This document shows, in pieces, positions 46,301 through 58,799 of a stretch of 64,000 nt of DNA; the first letter of the stretch is position 1, and each line of letters opens with the position of its first letter. The stretch lies in NCBI GenBank assembly GCA_963693365.1, contig CAVNZM010000001.1, positions 1-64,000 on the forward strand, read 5' to 3'. The notes below the pieces were generated by a model. That model was given only the letters and a program-made list of their open reading frames with translations, searched no databases and was not told the origin of the DNA. Source of the stretch: Amoebidium appalachense (Eukaryota > Ichthyosporea). The position numbers and the translations under genes were made by a program.

Positions 46301-47892
46301 GGAATAATTGACTCCATTAATGTAGGTGTGCCCTGTGTGCCGCAAAACATGGTTCAGTGCACATTTTTTCAGTAGTTTCCTTGGTGAGGGTGGTGTCGAG
46401 TAGATGATTGTGAGTCTAGTCCCCGGCAAAGGGTTGTGGCAAGTATGCACATGGGACGAAGCACAAGCCAGATTGAAAAATCACTTGTCAAGTAAATAGA
46501 GGAAAGGGAGCAAGACATGCCATTGCGATTTACATTGCAAGCCATGCTGCCTTTTTTGGTTGCACTTGAGAGAGTATCAAGACACAATCACATTACATTT
46601 GGCCTCCTATCCGGATAAACATACATGTATAGGTCCCAGTAGGCCTTGCTGCTTGTTCTTTGTCGTTGCTCTTTTAAGGGTAACAAGGTGCAATACATGC
46701 GTAAGTCCCAACCGACAGTTGTCAACAACATCTCAGTCTAACAGGTATTATAGATAACTGACGTAAGAACAGCATATGCTAATTACAGGAGGCCCAATTC
46801 AGATAGCCTACATCACGAACAGCATATGCTTGCAATGAAACGGTAATAATAAATTATTCTTCCCACACATTCCTATCAAGCCAGAGACGGCATTCTTTTC
46901 TCTATCGACGGAGGCTATCGTCAAACAATGTAGGCAAAACCGAAAAAGGAGATCACTCAGTTTATACATGCAAAGCTGGTCAGAGCATCTGGTCATGGTC
47001 GTGATGTGTGACGTGAAATACCGGCCTCGATTTCGCTACCAATAACACCACAATTGCAAAATGTCACCTTAGACTGTGCACGCCATAACTATGCTTTTCC
47101 TCCTTTGCTCCTTTGGTTGAAATAGAGCCAAATATCAGCTATTCAAAGGGTGTAAAACTTGGTGCGTTCACTTTATGTTTCTGACATTCTATTCCGCAGC
47201 ACACAGGACTTCCACTGGCGAAGGAGCTACCAATCAACATGACCAAATGGGGGAGAACACAGCATGCATCACGTCCCGAAACATACTCGGCACTTGGTAT
47301 TAATATCACATATTATAATAGCTATGGCACCCAACCTTTTTCAAATCGGTTTCCATGCCCAGAACACCGCTCGTTAGATGAACAAAAATGGTACATCAAT
47401 GCACAAAACCTGGTCAAGGGAACTTGGTTCGAGAACTTCATTCTGTTCTTTTCCCTCCCTCAACAATATCACCCTGACGTACTTATCTTTCAAGATGGTG
47501 GGCTCCATGATATGTTCAATAGTGTTTCCGAATCGCAATACATTCACAATGTAAAGATCATTATAAAACTCATTAGAAATTATTTCAAGGGCAAGCGAGC
47601 CATTTACGTGACCCTCCCAGCGGCCTATGTGCGAAATCAGTTTCAGATGAAAGCGGAGTGTTCGGCATATAACCAATGGAGAAGAGTCCACATCGGCAAG
47701 AGGCTGTTTTCAGTTGCAGGTTTCGATGTGTGGGACATCCATCAGATGACGGCGACTCGTGCAGACCGCTACTTTGATGCCGTTCACTTTCACTTCAACT
47801 TGGATGGGGCTCGACCATGGAATGTCGTTCCTAATTTGCTGGCCCACGAAATCGTGCAGGACTTGGCCAATAGAATGTACATGTGGCCCTGA
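43395..47892 (+). CDS. NXPE-like type II membrane protein with PC-esterase domain (4 exons)
   Basis: Exons 43395-44079, about 44661-45142, 45875-46321 and 47200-47892 join in frame (intron phases 1, 0, 0; donors GTAAGC, GTAAGT, GTAGGT; last acceptor after TTCTATTCCGCAG). The start is the ATG at 43395; 43434 and 43599 are in-frame alternatives. Predicted 768 residues: cytosolic tail, one membrane segment (YFSSLVSMMAAFIILCFSLH), Ser/Thr-rich stem, filamin-like domain (VTLIAKTYDGKNRTYGGDTF), then a PC-esterase domain with WAPLECSL, the Gly-Asp-Ser block ILVLGDSRSRNVF, LIFQDGGLHDMF and the DxxH pair DAVHFHFNLDG. NXPE and PMR5/TBL relatives act on Golgi or surface glycans as esterases or acetyltransferases; the substrate here is unknown. 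Exon 3's acceptor is weakest. Confidence 0.72.
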
Positions 47893-47998
47893 GCTGCTTG
47901 CCACAGCGCCTCTGTAAAGTGCCGTACAATTTCGCCATGCAATGACGCCCCCCGTTGCTCTCCTGAAGGCCAAAACTATTGCAGGCCGTATACACATC

Positions 47999-48073
47999 AA
48001 TAAAAGGTGAACAACTTGATACAAATAGTTCATGCGTAGAATATGTCTTTATCTGTGTGTTGTAAAGAATAAA
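47999..48073 (+). terminator. polyadenylation signals after the host gene
   Basis: AATAAA at 47999-48004 and again at 48068-48073, about 105 and 175 nt beyond the stop codon. Suitable 3'-end signals for the PC-esterase gene. Confidence 0.6.
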
Positions 48074-48229
48074 ATGGCATGTTCCCACATATCTGCACAT
48101 GTTATGAATAAGTGATTTGGCACACTTTGCCAACCACATCAGAGACCTTCTACAAAACTTATCAAACTTGAATCCCGAGTTCACGCGGAGGGGGGGGGGG
48201 GGGGGGGGGGGGAAAGCACCTGCATGACG

Positions 48230-48594
48230 TGTTACGATATGAAATATCTTCTGTGTGACTTGTGATCATCTCCCGTGCATTGCATCTTAGACTGGCAGAG
48301 TTCGGCCTTAGTCGGACTTTCCCAAATAGATCCGGCCGCATGGAAACATCTAGTATGCCAATAGTTGATCTCCTGTAATCCGATTGGGTCCTGAGCTAGC
48401 CAATCAGATTAGTGTTTCCTGTATGCTAAGGCATATAAACCCGATGGCTGCGCCATTCCGATCACTGTACAGTTCTACGACTATAGAATAACACCAACCC
48501 TCCGACTTCTCTGTCCTGTGGCAACGCCAGCTGGGAGCCTGATCAACTCTTCTGCCGGCGCTTCGTCTGTACTCTGTTTTGCTCTATTTCTTCA
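48230..48594 (+). repeat. CopF: putative 5' LTR of another copia-type element
   Basis: Inferred from the primer-binding site that follows. A TG start is plausible at 48230 (TGTTACGATATG) and a CA end at 48594 (TTTCTTCA). In between are two CCAAT-type boxes (CCGATTGGG about 48380, GCCAATCAG about 48400) and a CATATAAACC box (about 48432), the U3 order of the other families here. The left boundary is uncertain and no second LTR is in the window. Confidence 0.55.
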
Positions 48595-48596
48595 CT

Positions 48597-48625
48597 GGTG
48601 ATGGGCCCAGCACGCTTCCACTGCG
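48597..48625 (+). promoter_or_regulatory. CopF primer-binding site, about 29 nt complementary to initiator tRNA-Met
   Basis: GGTGATGGGCCCAGCACG, continuing CTTCCACTGCG, matches the complement of the anticodon-arm to D-arm part of the general eukaryotic initiator tRNA-Met at about 27 of 29 positions. This is far longer than the sites of CopA and CopB. It lies two bases after the proposed LTR end. Confidence 0.75.
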
Positions 48626-49156
<531 letters not shown>

Positions 49157-49672
49157 TCTCTCTCTCTCCCTCTTAGCCCTACCTCCCTATCTCCGAATCT
49201 CCCTATTTCACTCGGACATGCAAATGCACATACACTGCACAGAAAATGGCATAGACATTTGTCTCCAAAAGCCCGTTTAAGCATCACCATGAACAGGCTA
49301 TGAAAACAGGCTATGGAATAATGCCAGTCGAGATACGTACCCGTCTTTGACATCACGAGCGGTTCGCTTTCTGAATCACTTGACACGTCGTTTTAGAGAC
49401 TGTTGGTGTCACCATCTGATTTGCTGGCCACACTGCCGGGGTTCTTGATGTTGTCGTTGTTGCTATTGCTGTCTGCGCTGTTGATGTCTGCATTGTGAAT
49501 GTCAGTCCGAGTTCAGGGCCAATGCTCAGATAATGATTCGAAATGATTTTGTTGGTGTGGGTGGGGAAGCCTCAGAAGGAGTTTGTAACTTCTTTCAAGT
49601 CGAAAATTTTATCACCATTGTCGTTTTTCTGCCCATACCCATAGGAAATGTGGAGGTGGTGGTGGTTGTGGT
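49157..49672. other. unassigned sequence left of CopB-2
   Basis: No recognisable gene. The end, rich in GGTGGTGGTTGTGGTGTTTG, is the CopB-2 target; the right flank continues GTTTGTGGTGGTCTG. Confidence 0.4.
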
Positions 49673-49677
49673 GTTTG

Positions 49678-50602
49678 TGTTAATTTCTATGAGTATTTGG
49701 GATGTAAGCAGAGACACAGTGGTGCAGTGTGAAAACACCACAGACACACACAACAACAAAACACGGAACGATCGGAGCAGTGTACACAACAGACATCAAT
49801 GTTTAGACACGACTGAACTGAATTTATTCTGATCTTCGAATAAATACCTGTAATTCCTCTAAGTCCAATCCATACATGATTTCCGACCAGTCGGAAATCA
49901 GATCCATCTCTAATAGAAACCAATCACTAAGAACCAATTGCTTTCAGAGAGATCCGGTACGCGGAGGCGTACACGATAGGACACAGACACTAGTTAGGAT
50001 CAACTCGTGTCATCATCAAGGAAGTTCTAACCTATGACATACTGCAAAGACTCAGACATATCACACTTAACCTTGATGATTGGTTAAAGCCCGGCAACAC
50101 ATGAAAACTAAAGTGAATTAATGAAGTCTAAACACACATGCTATTCTAAGTGTAGCCTAAGTGTGTTACCGTCCAATGAACACGTATTAAGTAACACAAA
50201 TCTACCTAACATATATTAGTAGAAAAGAAATACGATTATACACATGAAGACAAGGAGAGAAAGAAAAGAAAATAAGGAAGGAGAAAGAGGAAGGAAAAGA
50301 GAGCACAGATCAACAAACAAGATAGTAATAGCATAACTATAACCAGAGATATTTATGTACACACGAACATGTACACGTCTCTCCCTGAGTGGGTGGATCC
50401 GTGTACACACATATAAATATTCTAATCGATATTACAATACACGATTAAAGCCGATACAACACGATTACAAGTATACAAGCATATCGGAGATCGATGCTAC
50501 ACTTTACATAATAGGAGTGTGGCATTTACACTAAGCATATGAACTGAAACATAACACAAACTGAGAAGATCTTACCATATGTAAATACTACGTATTACAA
50601 CA
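49678..50602 (-). repeat. CopB-2 3' LTR
   Basis: In element sense TGTTGTAATACGTAG... AAATTAACA. Has the near-palindrome GATTTCCGAC-CA-GTCGGAAATC at about 49878-49899 and an ATTGG box. Confidence 0.93.
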
Positions 50603-51023
50603 TCCCCACTTAAGACTTTGAAGTTTGTGTTATCATATCCCCACTGAACTAGTGAAATCTCCCCACTTGAGAACAGAAACGGAAAAAAAAAAAAATTAAA
50701 GTGTGTACTTTTCCCGGGGGGGGGGGGGGGGGGGGAGAAGGGGGGGGGGGAGGGGGGGGGGGAAGGGGGGGGGGAAGGGGGGGGGGAAGGGGGGGGGAGG
50801 GGGGAAGGAACCGGGGCAAAAACAACGAATATATATAACGTGTATAGGCGGTGTTTGATTAACTGGGTTTTAAACCAGTGAAAGATAGAGTAGAGTGATG
50901 GTACAGGTCAAACCTTATATATAAACCCTAAGTGGGCATACCCACAAAGGCAATACATATGATATAATGATGTTGATAAAGTAAGTAGTACACATGAGAA
51001 AATCACTCTTGAAGTAGTTCGGG

Positions 51024-54000
51024 TCAATCCACAATATCCGGTAAACAAAGTCGAGCACGATGGTGGACATGACTCGGGCCGGGGAGGGGTTTGGTGAGTA
51101 TGTCAGCTAAGTTGTGGGCTGACTCAACGTAGTGGACAACCACGTCCCCACTGGCAATGTAGTCCTTGGTGTTGTGATACCGGACGGCAATGTGTTTGGT
51201 ACGGTGCTTGATGCCGGTGGAGTTGACGATGGCAATGGTCGACTGGTTGTCACAGTACACCGGAGTCGGAGCAAGCATGGGACAGCCGAGTTCCTTGAAG
51301 AGGTCACGGACCCAAGCAACTTCTTGGGTGCCAGCATTGAGAGCAATCAGCTCAGCTTCAGTGGTGCTGGTGGCCGTGATGGGCTGGAGCTTGGAGTACC
51401 AGATGACGGGCATACCAGCAAACACGATAATGTAGCCGGTGGTAGACTTCTTGCTGTCGGCACAACCAGCAAAGTCAGCATCCGTGTAGCATTCGAGTAT
51501 GGGGGACTGGGTGGCCGAGTACTTGTAGTCAATGCCAAGGTCAATGGTGCCGAGCAGGTACCGGGCCACACGACGGAGAAGGTCCCAGTGAGTCTTGCCG
51601 GGGTTGGTGCTGAACCGACCAAGGAAGCCGATGGCATAGGCAATGTCGGGACGTGTGCACCGTGCCACCCAGAGGAGACGGCCGAGTAACTCACGGTAGG
51701 GCACGGTGAACGGTTGGGGGGGGCAATCAGCCAGGGAGACGGTGGTGCCTGCAGGGATGGGGGTAGACTTGGACTTGGCATCGGTGAGGTTGAAGTCGTG
51801 GATGATATCCATGATGTAAGACCTCTGGTGCATGTGGAGGTGATGGGGATCAGAGTGATTAAAATCAACACCGAGCATACGGTCAAATGGACTCATACGA
51901 CAGCTGGCCATCTTGCTGATGTGGACAGCCAGGTCACTGGCAGCAGTAGAACCCCGGGTGTTGGTGATGGTGGAGTCATCGACGTAGTTACCAGCCCGTA
52001 CCACATCGTTGTTGGGGAAGAACCGGAGGTAGATGTACGGGTCGGTCTTAGTACGGGTCAGGCCATGGGCAAGAAGAATGCCGTCGAGGAAGTCGTACCA
52101 AGCCTTGGAGGCTTGCTTGAGGCCGTACAGGGCTTTCTTGAGTCTCCAGACCTTGCCAAGTGTGGCCATGGTGATGAATCCCGGGGGTTGTTTCATGTAG
52201 ATGGTCTCGGTGAGTGGGCTGTTGAGAAAGGCCGTAGACACGTCGAGTTGATGTATGTCATGACCTTCAACAACGGCCAGAGCTAGGATGGCACGGAGAG
52301 CAGCCGGACGGATGACAGGGCTCTCAATCAACTCATAGTCAACACCGTATTGCTGACTGAAGCCTTGAGCAACACCACGTGCCTTGATCTTGGTGTCACC
52401 AGCCGAGTTGAGAGTTTTCTCGGAGACAATCCACTTGAAGCCGACGATGTTAGCACCAGGGGGAGGGTCAACAAGTTCAAAGATGTCTTTGTCGACGAAG
52501 GCTTGATACTCAGCAGTCAGGGCTGACTTGACCTGATCACCATTGGGTCCGGAACAGAGTTGACGGACAAGTTTGGGTAGTTGGTCGATGTTGATGGGGG
52601 GACCGGGGGGACTGGCAGGGTGGTGGTGGCTTGAAGTCCAACCTTGCCCTGGAGACGGGCAGAACGACGGGGTGCAGGAACCGGGGTAGGTGGAGACGGT
52701 GGGGGGGAACTTGGAAGTTCGGAAGTGCAGGGGGGGCAACCTCCGGGCTGGACGGGGCCGAGTGGAAGTTGTCGGGGGAGCCGGGTCGGATGGGTGTGAC
52801 GTTGCCAGGGCCAGGATGAGGGTCGGCAGGCTGGACGGGCACGGGGGCAGGGGGGCCGGTGGGGGGGGGGTGTCGGGGGAACGACGATGGCAGGAGGGGG
52901 GCCAGAGTACACCAGACAAACATCATCTTCAGTGTCAACTGTGGGGGGTGGGGTGGTCGAGGTAGCAGTGGTGTCGGGGGTCGGAAGGGTTGATGGAATG
53001 TCGGACGGGAGATAAGCTGATTCGTCGAAAATCACATCACGGAAGAGGCCGACACGATGGGTGGTGGCATTGAAGATCCGGTGGCAGTGTGATTGAAGAT
53101 CATAGCCGATATACATGCCGAGTTTGACGGTGGGGGCCAGCTTGTTCCGTTTAGAGGCTGGCACGTGAGTGTAGGCAGGGCAACCGAACACTTTGAGCTC
53201 GGAGATGTCGGGCTTGACACCGTAGAAAACCTCGAATGGTGTACGACCATTGGCAGTCGTGGACGGGGTGACGTTGATGATGTAGGCGGCATGTTGGAGG
53301 GCCTCAGCCCACAGTTTGGGAGACAGAGACTGATCTTGGACTTGATGGAGGAGGCAACGGACAATCTCTTGGAGGAACCGCATACGTCGTTCAACATAGC
53401 CGTTCAGTTGAGGGCAGTCCACCGGAGCATAGCTGGCCTTGATGCCCTGGGAGAGGCAAAAAGCACGGGTATCCTTGGAGGTGAACTCAGAGCCGGAGTC
53501 GAAGTGGTAAACACCAACTTTGGAGGGGGCATGGGTGGCAACGAGGTTGGTGTGAGCTGTGAGAATATCCAGGGTGGTGGTACGGTCGGCCATCGGGTAG
53601 ATCTTGACGAGGCCAGAGGCACGGCAGACAGTGACGAGAGCAACCTTGGAACCTCCGTACGATGTTGTGGTAGGCTCAAAAAAATCCCAATGCCATTCAT
53701 GACTGGGGATGTTGGAGTGAGGACGGTCACCCCTGAACGGAGCCTTGGTGGTCTTACCCATAATGTAGCCATGACAATCAGGAACATCACAGTCGAGGAC
53801 AGAGGAGGGGAGACCAATAACAAGGTCGTGTTTCACCATGTCCTTGATGCTGGTCATAGCTCGGTGCCCCAGACGATGGTGCCAGATGGATGGGTTAACA
53901 CTGGTAGTGGCAGCCAGAGCCACAGGACGAGTGGGTGGTTGAATGGTGTAGTCCTTGAAGTAATACAGACCGTTGTGTAGACGGAGGTTGACGAGATGAC

Positions 54001-55429
54001 GGCCGGTGAGTCGGTCGAAGAGGAATGACGGAGTGGAGGCATCGTTCAAATCACCCTTGATGTATTCGGCAGCAGCTTGGGATGTTGAAATGAGGAAGGC
54101 TTGGCCAGACGGGGTGTAGTAGGCTTCAATGGTTAGGGTGGTAGTGCCATGGTCGGTGGTGGTGTTGATGACGATATGGCCGGTGTGAGTGGCCAAGACG
54201 GGGGTGCCATTGAAGGCAGCAACGGGAGTCGGTGTCGGAAGGGGAGTGAGGTCATGGAAGAACTCACGGGTGGGGCAAACAGTCATGTTGCACCCGGAAT
54301 CCCAGGCAGGGTCGGAGGACACGGGGACGGAGCTAGCATTGTATGCCGAGAAAGCAAAGGAGACAGATTTCTCACTGCCTTGACGGGAACGGTTGTGTCT
54401 GGACATACGGCATTTCGGCTCAGGGCAATCGATGATCGTGTGATCAGGCTCGTGGCAGTAGGAGCATTCTTTCACGGACGGGGTGTTAGAACGAGCCGGG
54501 GAATCAGAACGACGGGAACCCGAGAAACGGGAACGACTGGGGGAACGAGACGTGGACCGGAAGGCAGGCCGGTGGGGGGAACGGGATCGGGTGTGCTGAC
54601 GGGAGAGACGAGTTCGGAGGTCCGTGCCAGAGGTACGGTCAAGTCGGGTGCGTAAGTCACGGCGAGGAAGATCACGGGGGGGAGCACTGGCATTTAATGC
54701 CATGCTGGACTTGGAGGCACGGTGGGCACGGTTGTTCCGGAGTTGCATCTTGAGGTCTTGACGTAACTCGATGCCCTTGACGTGGTTATGGAGGGACTCG
54801 AAGTCGGGGAATAGCTTATCACCGAAGTGATAGTCTTCGATAAGACGATTGAACTCAGGGGTGAGGTCGTCTCTGGTGGTGAGTTCATTGAAGAACTTCT
54901 CAGCTAGACGAGTGAAGTGAATGGACTCATCTTGGAGAGACTGGAGCTGGTTCACGATGGTCTGCAGACGGCTCAGGTAGGTGGTGAATGATTCACCGGG
55001 CTGAAGGGCACAGGCATCCCACTGACGGTGAAGGATGCGGATCTGATCGGGTTTGCCTTGGAGATAGTGTTGACGGAATTTCCACATGGCCCGTTCAGGG
55101 TCCATGCCAATACGGTACTGGGCAACGGTGGTGAGGACGGAAGGGTCGATGTTCTGTATCATATGGAGCAGGAGGCAATTGCGGGCCTCTTTGAGTTCCG
55201 CGGTAGTGCCGTAGCCATAGAAGGGGGGTTCACCGTCAACCGCGACGGTGGTAGGGGGGACGTAGTTGTCAGTAAGGACAACATCCACGAGTCGGACACC
55301 TTTAGTGCCGGTCATCATGCCGAGAAAAATGATTTCCCATTGAAAATAGGTAGTTTTGCTATCGGGACCAGTCTTCCCTTCACCTTTCCACATGGTGATT
55401 TTGTTTACGCCAGTTTTGTTTGGATCCAT
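51024..55429 (-). CDS. CopB-2 gag-pol polyprotein
   Basis: Starts MDPNKTGVNKITMWK (ATG 55427-55429). Gag, Arg/Ser-rich tail and knuckle CSYCHEPDHTIIDC, protease WDSGCNMTVCP, preintegrase IWHHRLGHRAM, integrase (WHWDFFEP, FDSGSEFTSKD, NGYVERRMRFLQ), RT (QLDVSTAFLNSPL, NYVDDSTI) and RNase H (LECYTDADFAGC, TTEAELIALNAG, YCDNQSTIAI), ending DIVD-stop at 51024. It lies in two overlapping frames, 55429-52517 and 52919-51024, shifted in the C-rich Pro linker between integrase and RT. RT-RNase H is open throughout, without the CopB-1 RNase H deletion. The shift could be programmed, an indel, or a homopolymer miscall; CopB-1 also shifts in this linker but at a different C run. Confidence 0.93.
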
Positions 55430-55491
55430 GATTGAAAAACGAGCGCGAGTTCTAGATGTGTGTAGGGAGCGTACAAAAGGGCTGCATAACC

Positions 55492-56416
55492 TGTTAATTT
55501 CTATAAGTATTTGGGATGTAAGCAGAGACACAGTGGTGCAGTGTGAAAACACCACAGACACACACAACAACAAAACACGGAACGATCGGAGCAGTGTACA
55601 CAACAGACATCAATGTTTAGACACGACTGAACTGAATTTATTCTGATCTTCGAATAAATACCTGTAATTCCTCTAAGTCCAATCCATACATGATTTCCGA
55701 CCAGTCGGAAATCAGATCCATCTCTAATAGAAACCAATCACTAAGAACCAATTGCTTTCAGAGAGATCCGGTACGCGGAGGCGTACACGATAGGACACAG
55801 ACACTAGTTAGGATCAACTCGTGTCATCATCAAGGAAGTTCTAACCTATGACATACTGCAAAGACTCAGACATATCACACTTAACCTTGATGATTGGTTA
55901 AAGCCCGGCAACACATGAAAACTAAAGTGAATTAATGAAGTCTAAACACACATGCTATTCTAAGTGTAGCCTAAGTGTGTTACCGTCCAATGAACACGTA
56001 TTAAGTAACACAAATCTACCTAACATATATTAGTAGAAAAGAAATACGATTATACACATGAAGACAAGGAGAGAAAGAAAAGAAAATAAGGAAGGAGAAA
56101 GAGGAAGGAAAAGAGAGCACAGATCAACAAACAAGATAGTAATAGCATAACTATAACCAGAGATATTTATGTACACACGAACATGTACACGTCTCTCCCT
56201 GAGTGGGTGGATCCGTGTACACACATATAAATATTCTAATCGATATTACAATACACGATTAAAGCCGATACAACACGATTACAAGTATACAAGCATATCG
56301 GAGATCGATGCTACACTTTACATAATAGGAGTGTGGCATTTACACTAAGCATATGAACTGAAACATAACACAAACTGAGAAGATCTTACCATATGTAAAT
56401 ACTACGTATTACAACA
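55492..56416 (-). repeat. CopB-2 5' LTR
   Basis: 925 bp. The only difference seen from the 3' LTR is ATAAG for ATGAG near the outer U5 end. Confidence 0.93.
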
Positions 56417-56421
56417 GTTTG

Positions 56422-57239
<818 letters not shown>

Positions 57240-57501
57240 CTAGAGCTCTGCTTCCTCCAAATACGCCTCTACCATCCAATCGTACTCCGCCTCTGCTGCC
57301 TCCAGTGCAGCCACCAGCTCGTCATCGTTTCCCTCCATCTCCCACTCGACGGTAGGTGGTTCCGCCGTGGTTGTTTTGTTTTCACCTTTCTTTCCCTTCT
57401 TCTTCCCTTCGCCTCCCTTTTCCTCTGTTTTGCTCTCCTTTTTCTTCTTTGCTGGTTTTGTCGACAGCATGCTCCCTGCAACTGTGGCGGGGACGCCTGC
57501 C
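57240..57501 (-). pseudogene. C-terminal part of an unrecognised Lys-rich/acidic protein, cut by GypT-1
   Basis: Minus-strand frame with a Lys/Glu/Gly-rich stretch (KPAKKKKESKTEEKGG... KKKGKKGENK) followed by an acidic helix-like end (NDDELVAALEAAEAEYDW... EAYLEEAEL-stop). Composition is unlike any element here and unlike simple repeats. The frame runs upstream directly into the GypT-1 LTR at 57502, so the insertion would have removed its start. No family recognised; it may be the last exon of a host gene or chance. Confidence 0.35.
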
Positions 57502-57981
57502 TGTAAACAACTGTACACATGAACTGTCCATGTTTACTAAAGAATGTGATCTACTAGCACACGATTCGTGCTTTGTCATGAATATCACATAAATATTATG
57601 TCCGCACCAATAGGACTCACTCTGACCTAAGAATTGAACCATATATGGTTCTTCCACTGCATACCACATAAACGAAGTGAACCAATAAGAGGTTTGCATA
57701 AATAGGACAAAGGTCTGACTGGCTCGGACCGCACCAGAATCACGAATGGCATGTTGCCACCCGCGCTGGCCGCGGATGAACCAATCCTGGGCCTTGATCC
57801 GAAACCTGGGGGCTATATAAGAAAGCCGTCCCAGTACGGGGATCACATCAGTGAAGTCTGAGACAGACTGAGTCGGCCCATAGTAAAAGCAACCTGGCCG
57901 CGTGTGCCTTTCTACCCGTTCTCTGTCTTTATTTTGATTCAGTTGTACTCTGCCTTATCCTAACTAGTCCAACTGTTTACA
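57502..57981 (+). repeat. GypT-1 5' LTR
   Basis: TGTAAACAACTG... CAACTGTTTACA. The ends form an 8-bp inverted repeat (TGTAAACA/TGTTTACA). Three CCAAT boxes and a CTATATAAGAAAGC TATA box (about 57815) precede the likely start site. PBS TTGGCGACCGCGC fits a tRNA 3'-end primer of the Arg type used by many Ty3/gypsy elements. Confidence 0.85.
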
Positions 57982-58418
57982 TTGGCGACCGCGCAGTTCA
58001 AGAATCTCGCATCCTTCGAATCTCACATCTTTCAATCAGTTCAAGAATCTCACATCTTTCAATTACCCCAAGAATCTGCCATGGCCGATCACAATCCTTT
58101 TTACCACGATGATAGGCACATCTTTCTTTGTCAGGCTTAGAATACATACACATCGACAAGTTTGAAGTGGCCAGCCCACCTCTAAGAACACGGAAAGAAT
58201 TGAAAGCATGAAAACCACCTTATACTACGACACATAAAAAACGCGAAGAAAAACGAATACACGAACAAACGATTAAAGAATTACTAACGAAGCAATGAAC
58301 CAACGAAAAACGAACCATCACGAATACACAATGAAATAAAGAATTAACGACCAGCGAATGCATAGAGGAAATACAAAATGAATGCAACACAAAACAAAAC
58401 AAAGTAACGAAGTTATCA
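57502..58418 (+). mobile_element. GypT-1: LTR retrotransposon 5' part, split by Ngaro D2
   Basis: A 480-bp LTR (57502-57981), PBS TTGGCGACCGCG and leader, collinear with GypT-2 (60593-61520) up to AAGTTATCAA, where Ngaro D2 begins. The remainder presumably lies beyond the window, on the far side of D2. Its leader keeps the short ORF start CCATGGCCGATCAC (58079). Confidence 0.82.
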
Positions 58419-58799
58419 AGGTTTTATTTGTGGAAATTATTGACATAAATATTTTTCTGGGTAAACACGTAGGATGGGTGTTCGATACCAACATAACCAT
58501 GTAGGCTACATTTCGTGTTTTAGCAGTTAGCGGTTGGCTGCCCGCACACGGGCACCTATTAGCCAATCAAAACATCAGATACCACAGATCACTAGACCGA
58601 GTTATGATTGGCTCGGATCAGATTTCACATATCACTAGATCGATTTTTGATTGGCTCAGATCGGTAGGCTTAGGTATATAAGCACGACAGTTTTTAGCAG
58701 ATCAGCAAGCTACAAACACATCTTCTGTGTTTAGCATCCACAGCCTTACAGCTATATATTCCTTTTTCATTCTCCCTATCTTTCCCTACGCCGGTCAGC

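Larger units (their letters stand above)
49678..56416 (-). mobile_element. CopB-2: full-length copia retrotransposon
   Basis: 6739 bp, minus strand, with two 925-bp LTRs (49678-50602, 55492-56416) that differ at about one base, and the duplication GTTTG (49673-49677, 56417-56421). PBS GGTTATGCAGCCC and polypurine tract TTAAGTGGGGA are in place. The G-rich 3' UTR tract is at about 50717-50805. Coding region is very close to CopB-1, but the U3 part of its LTR is markedly different. The youngest element in the window by LTR identity. Confidence 0.95.
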
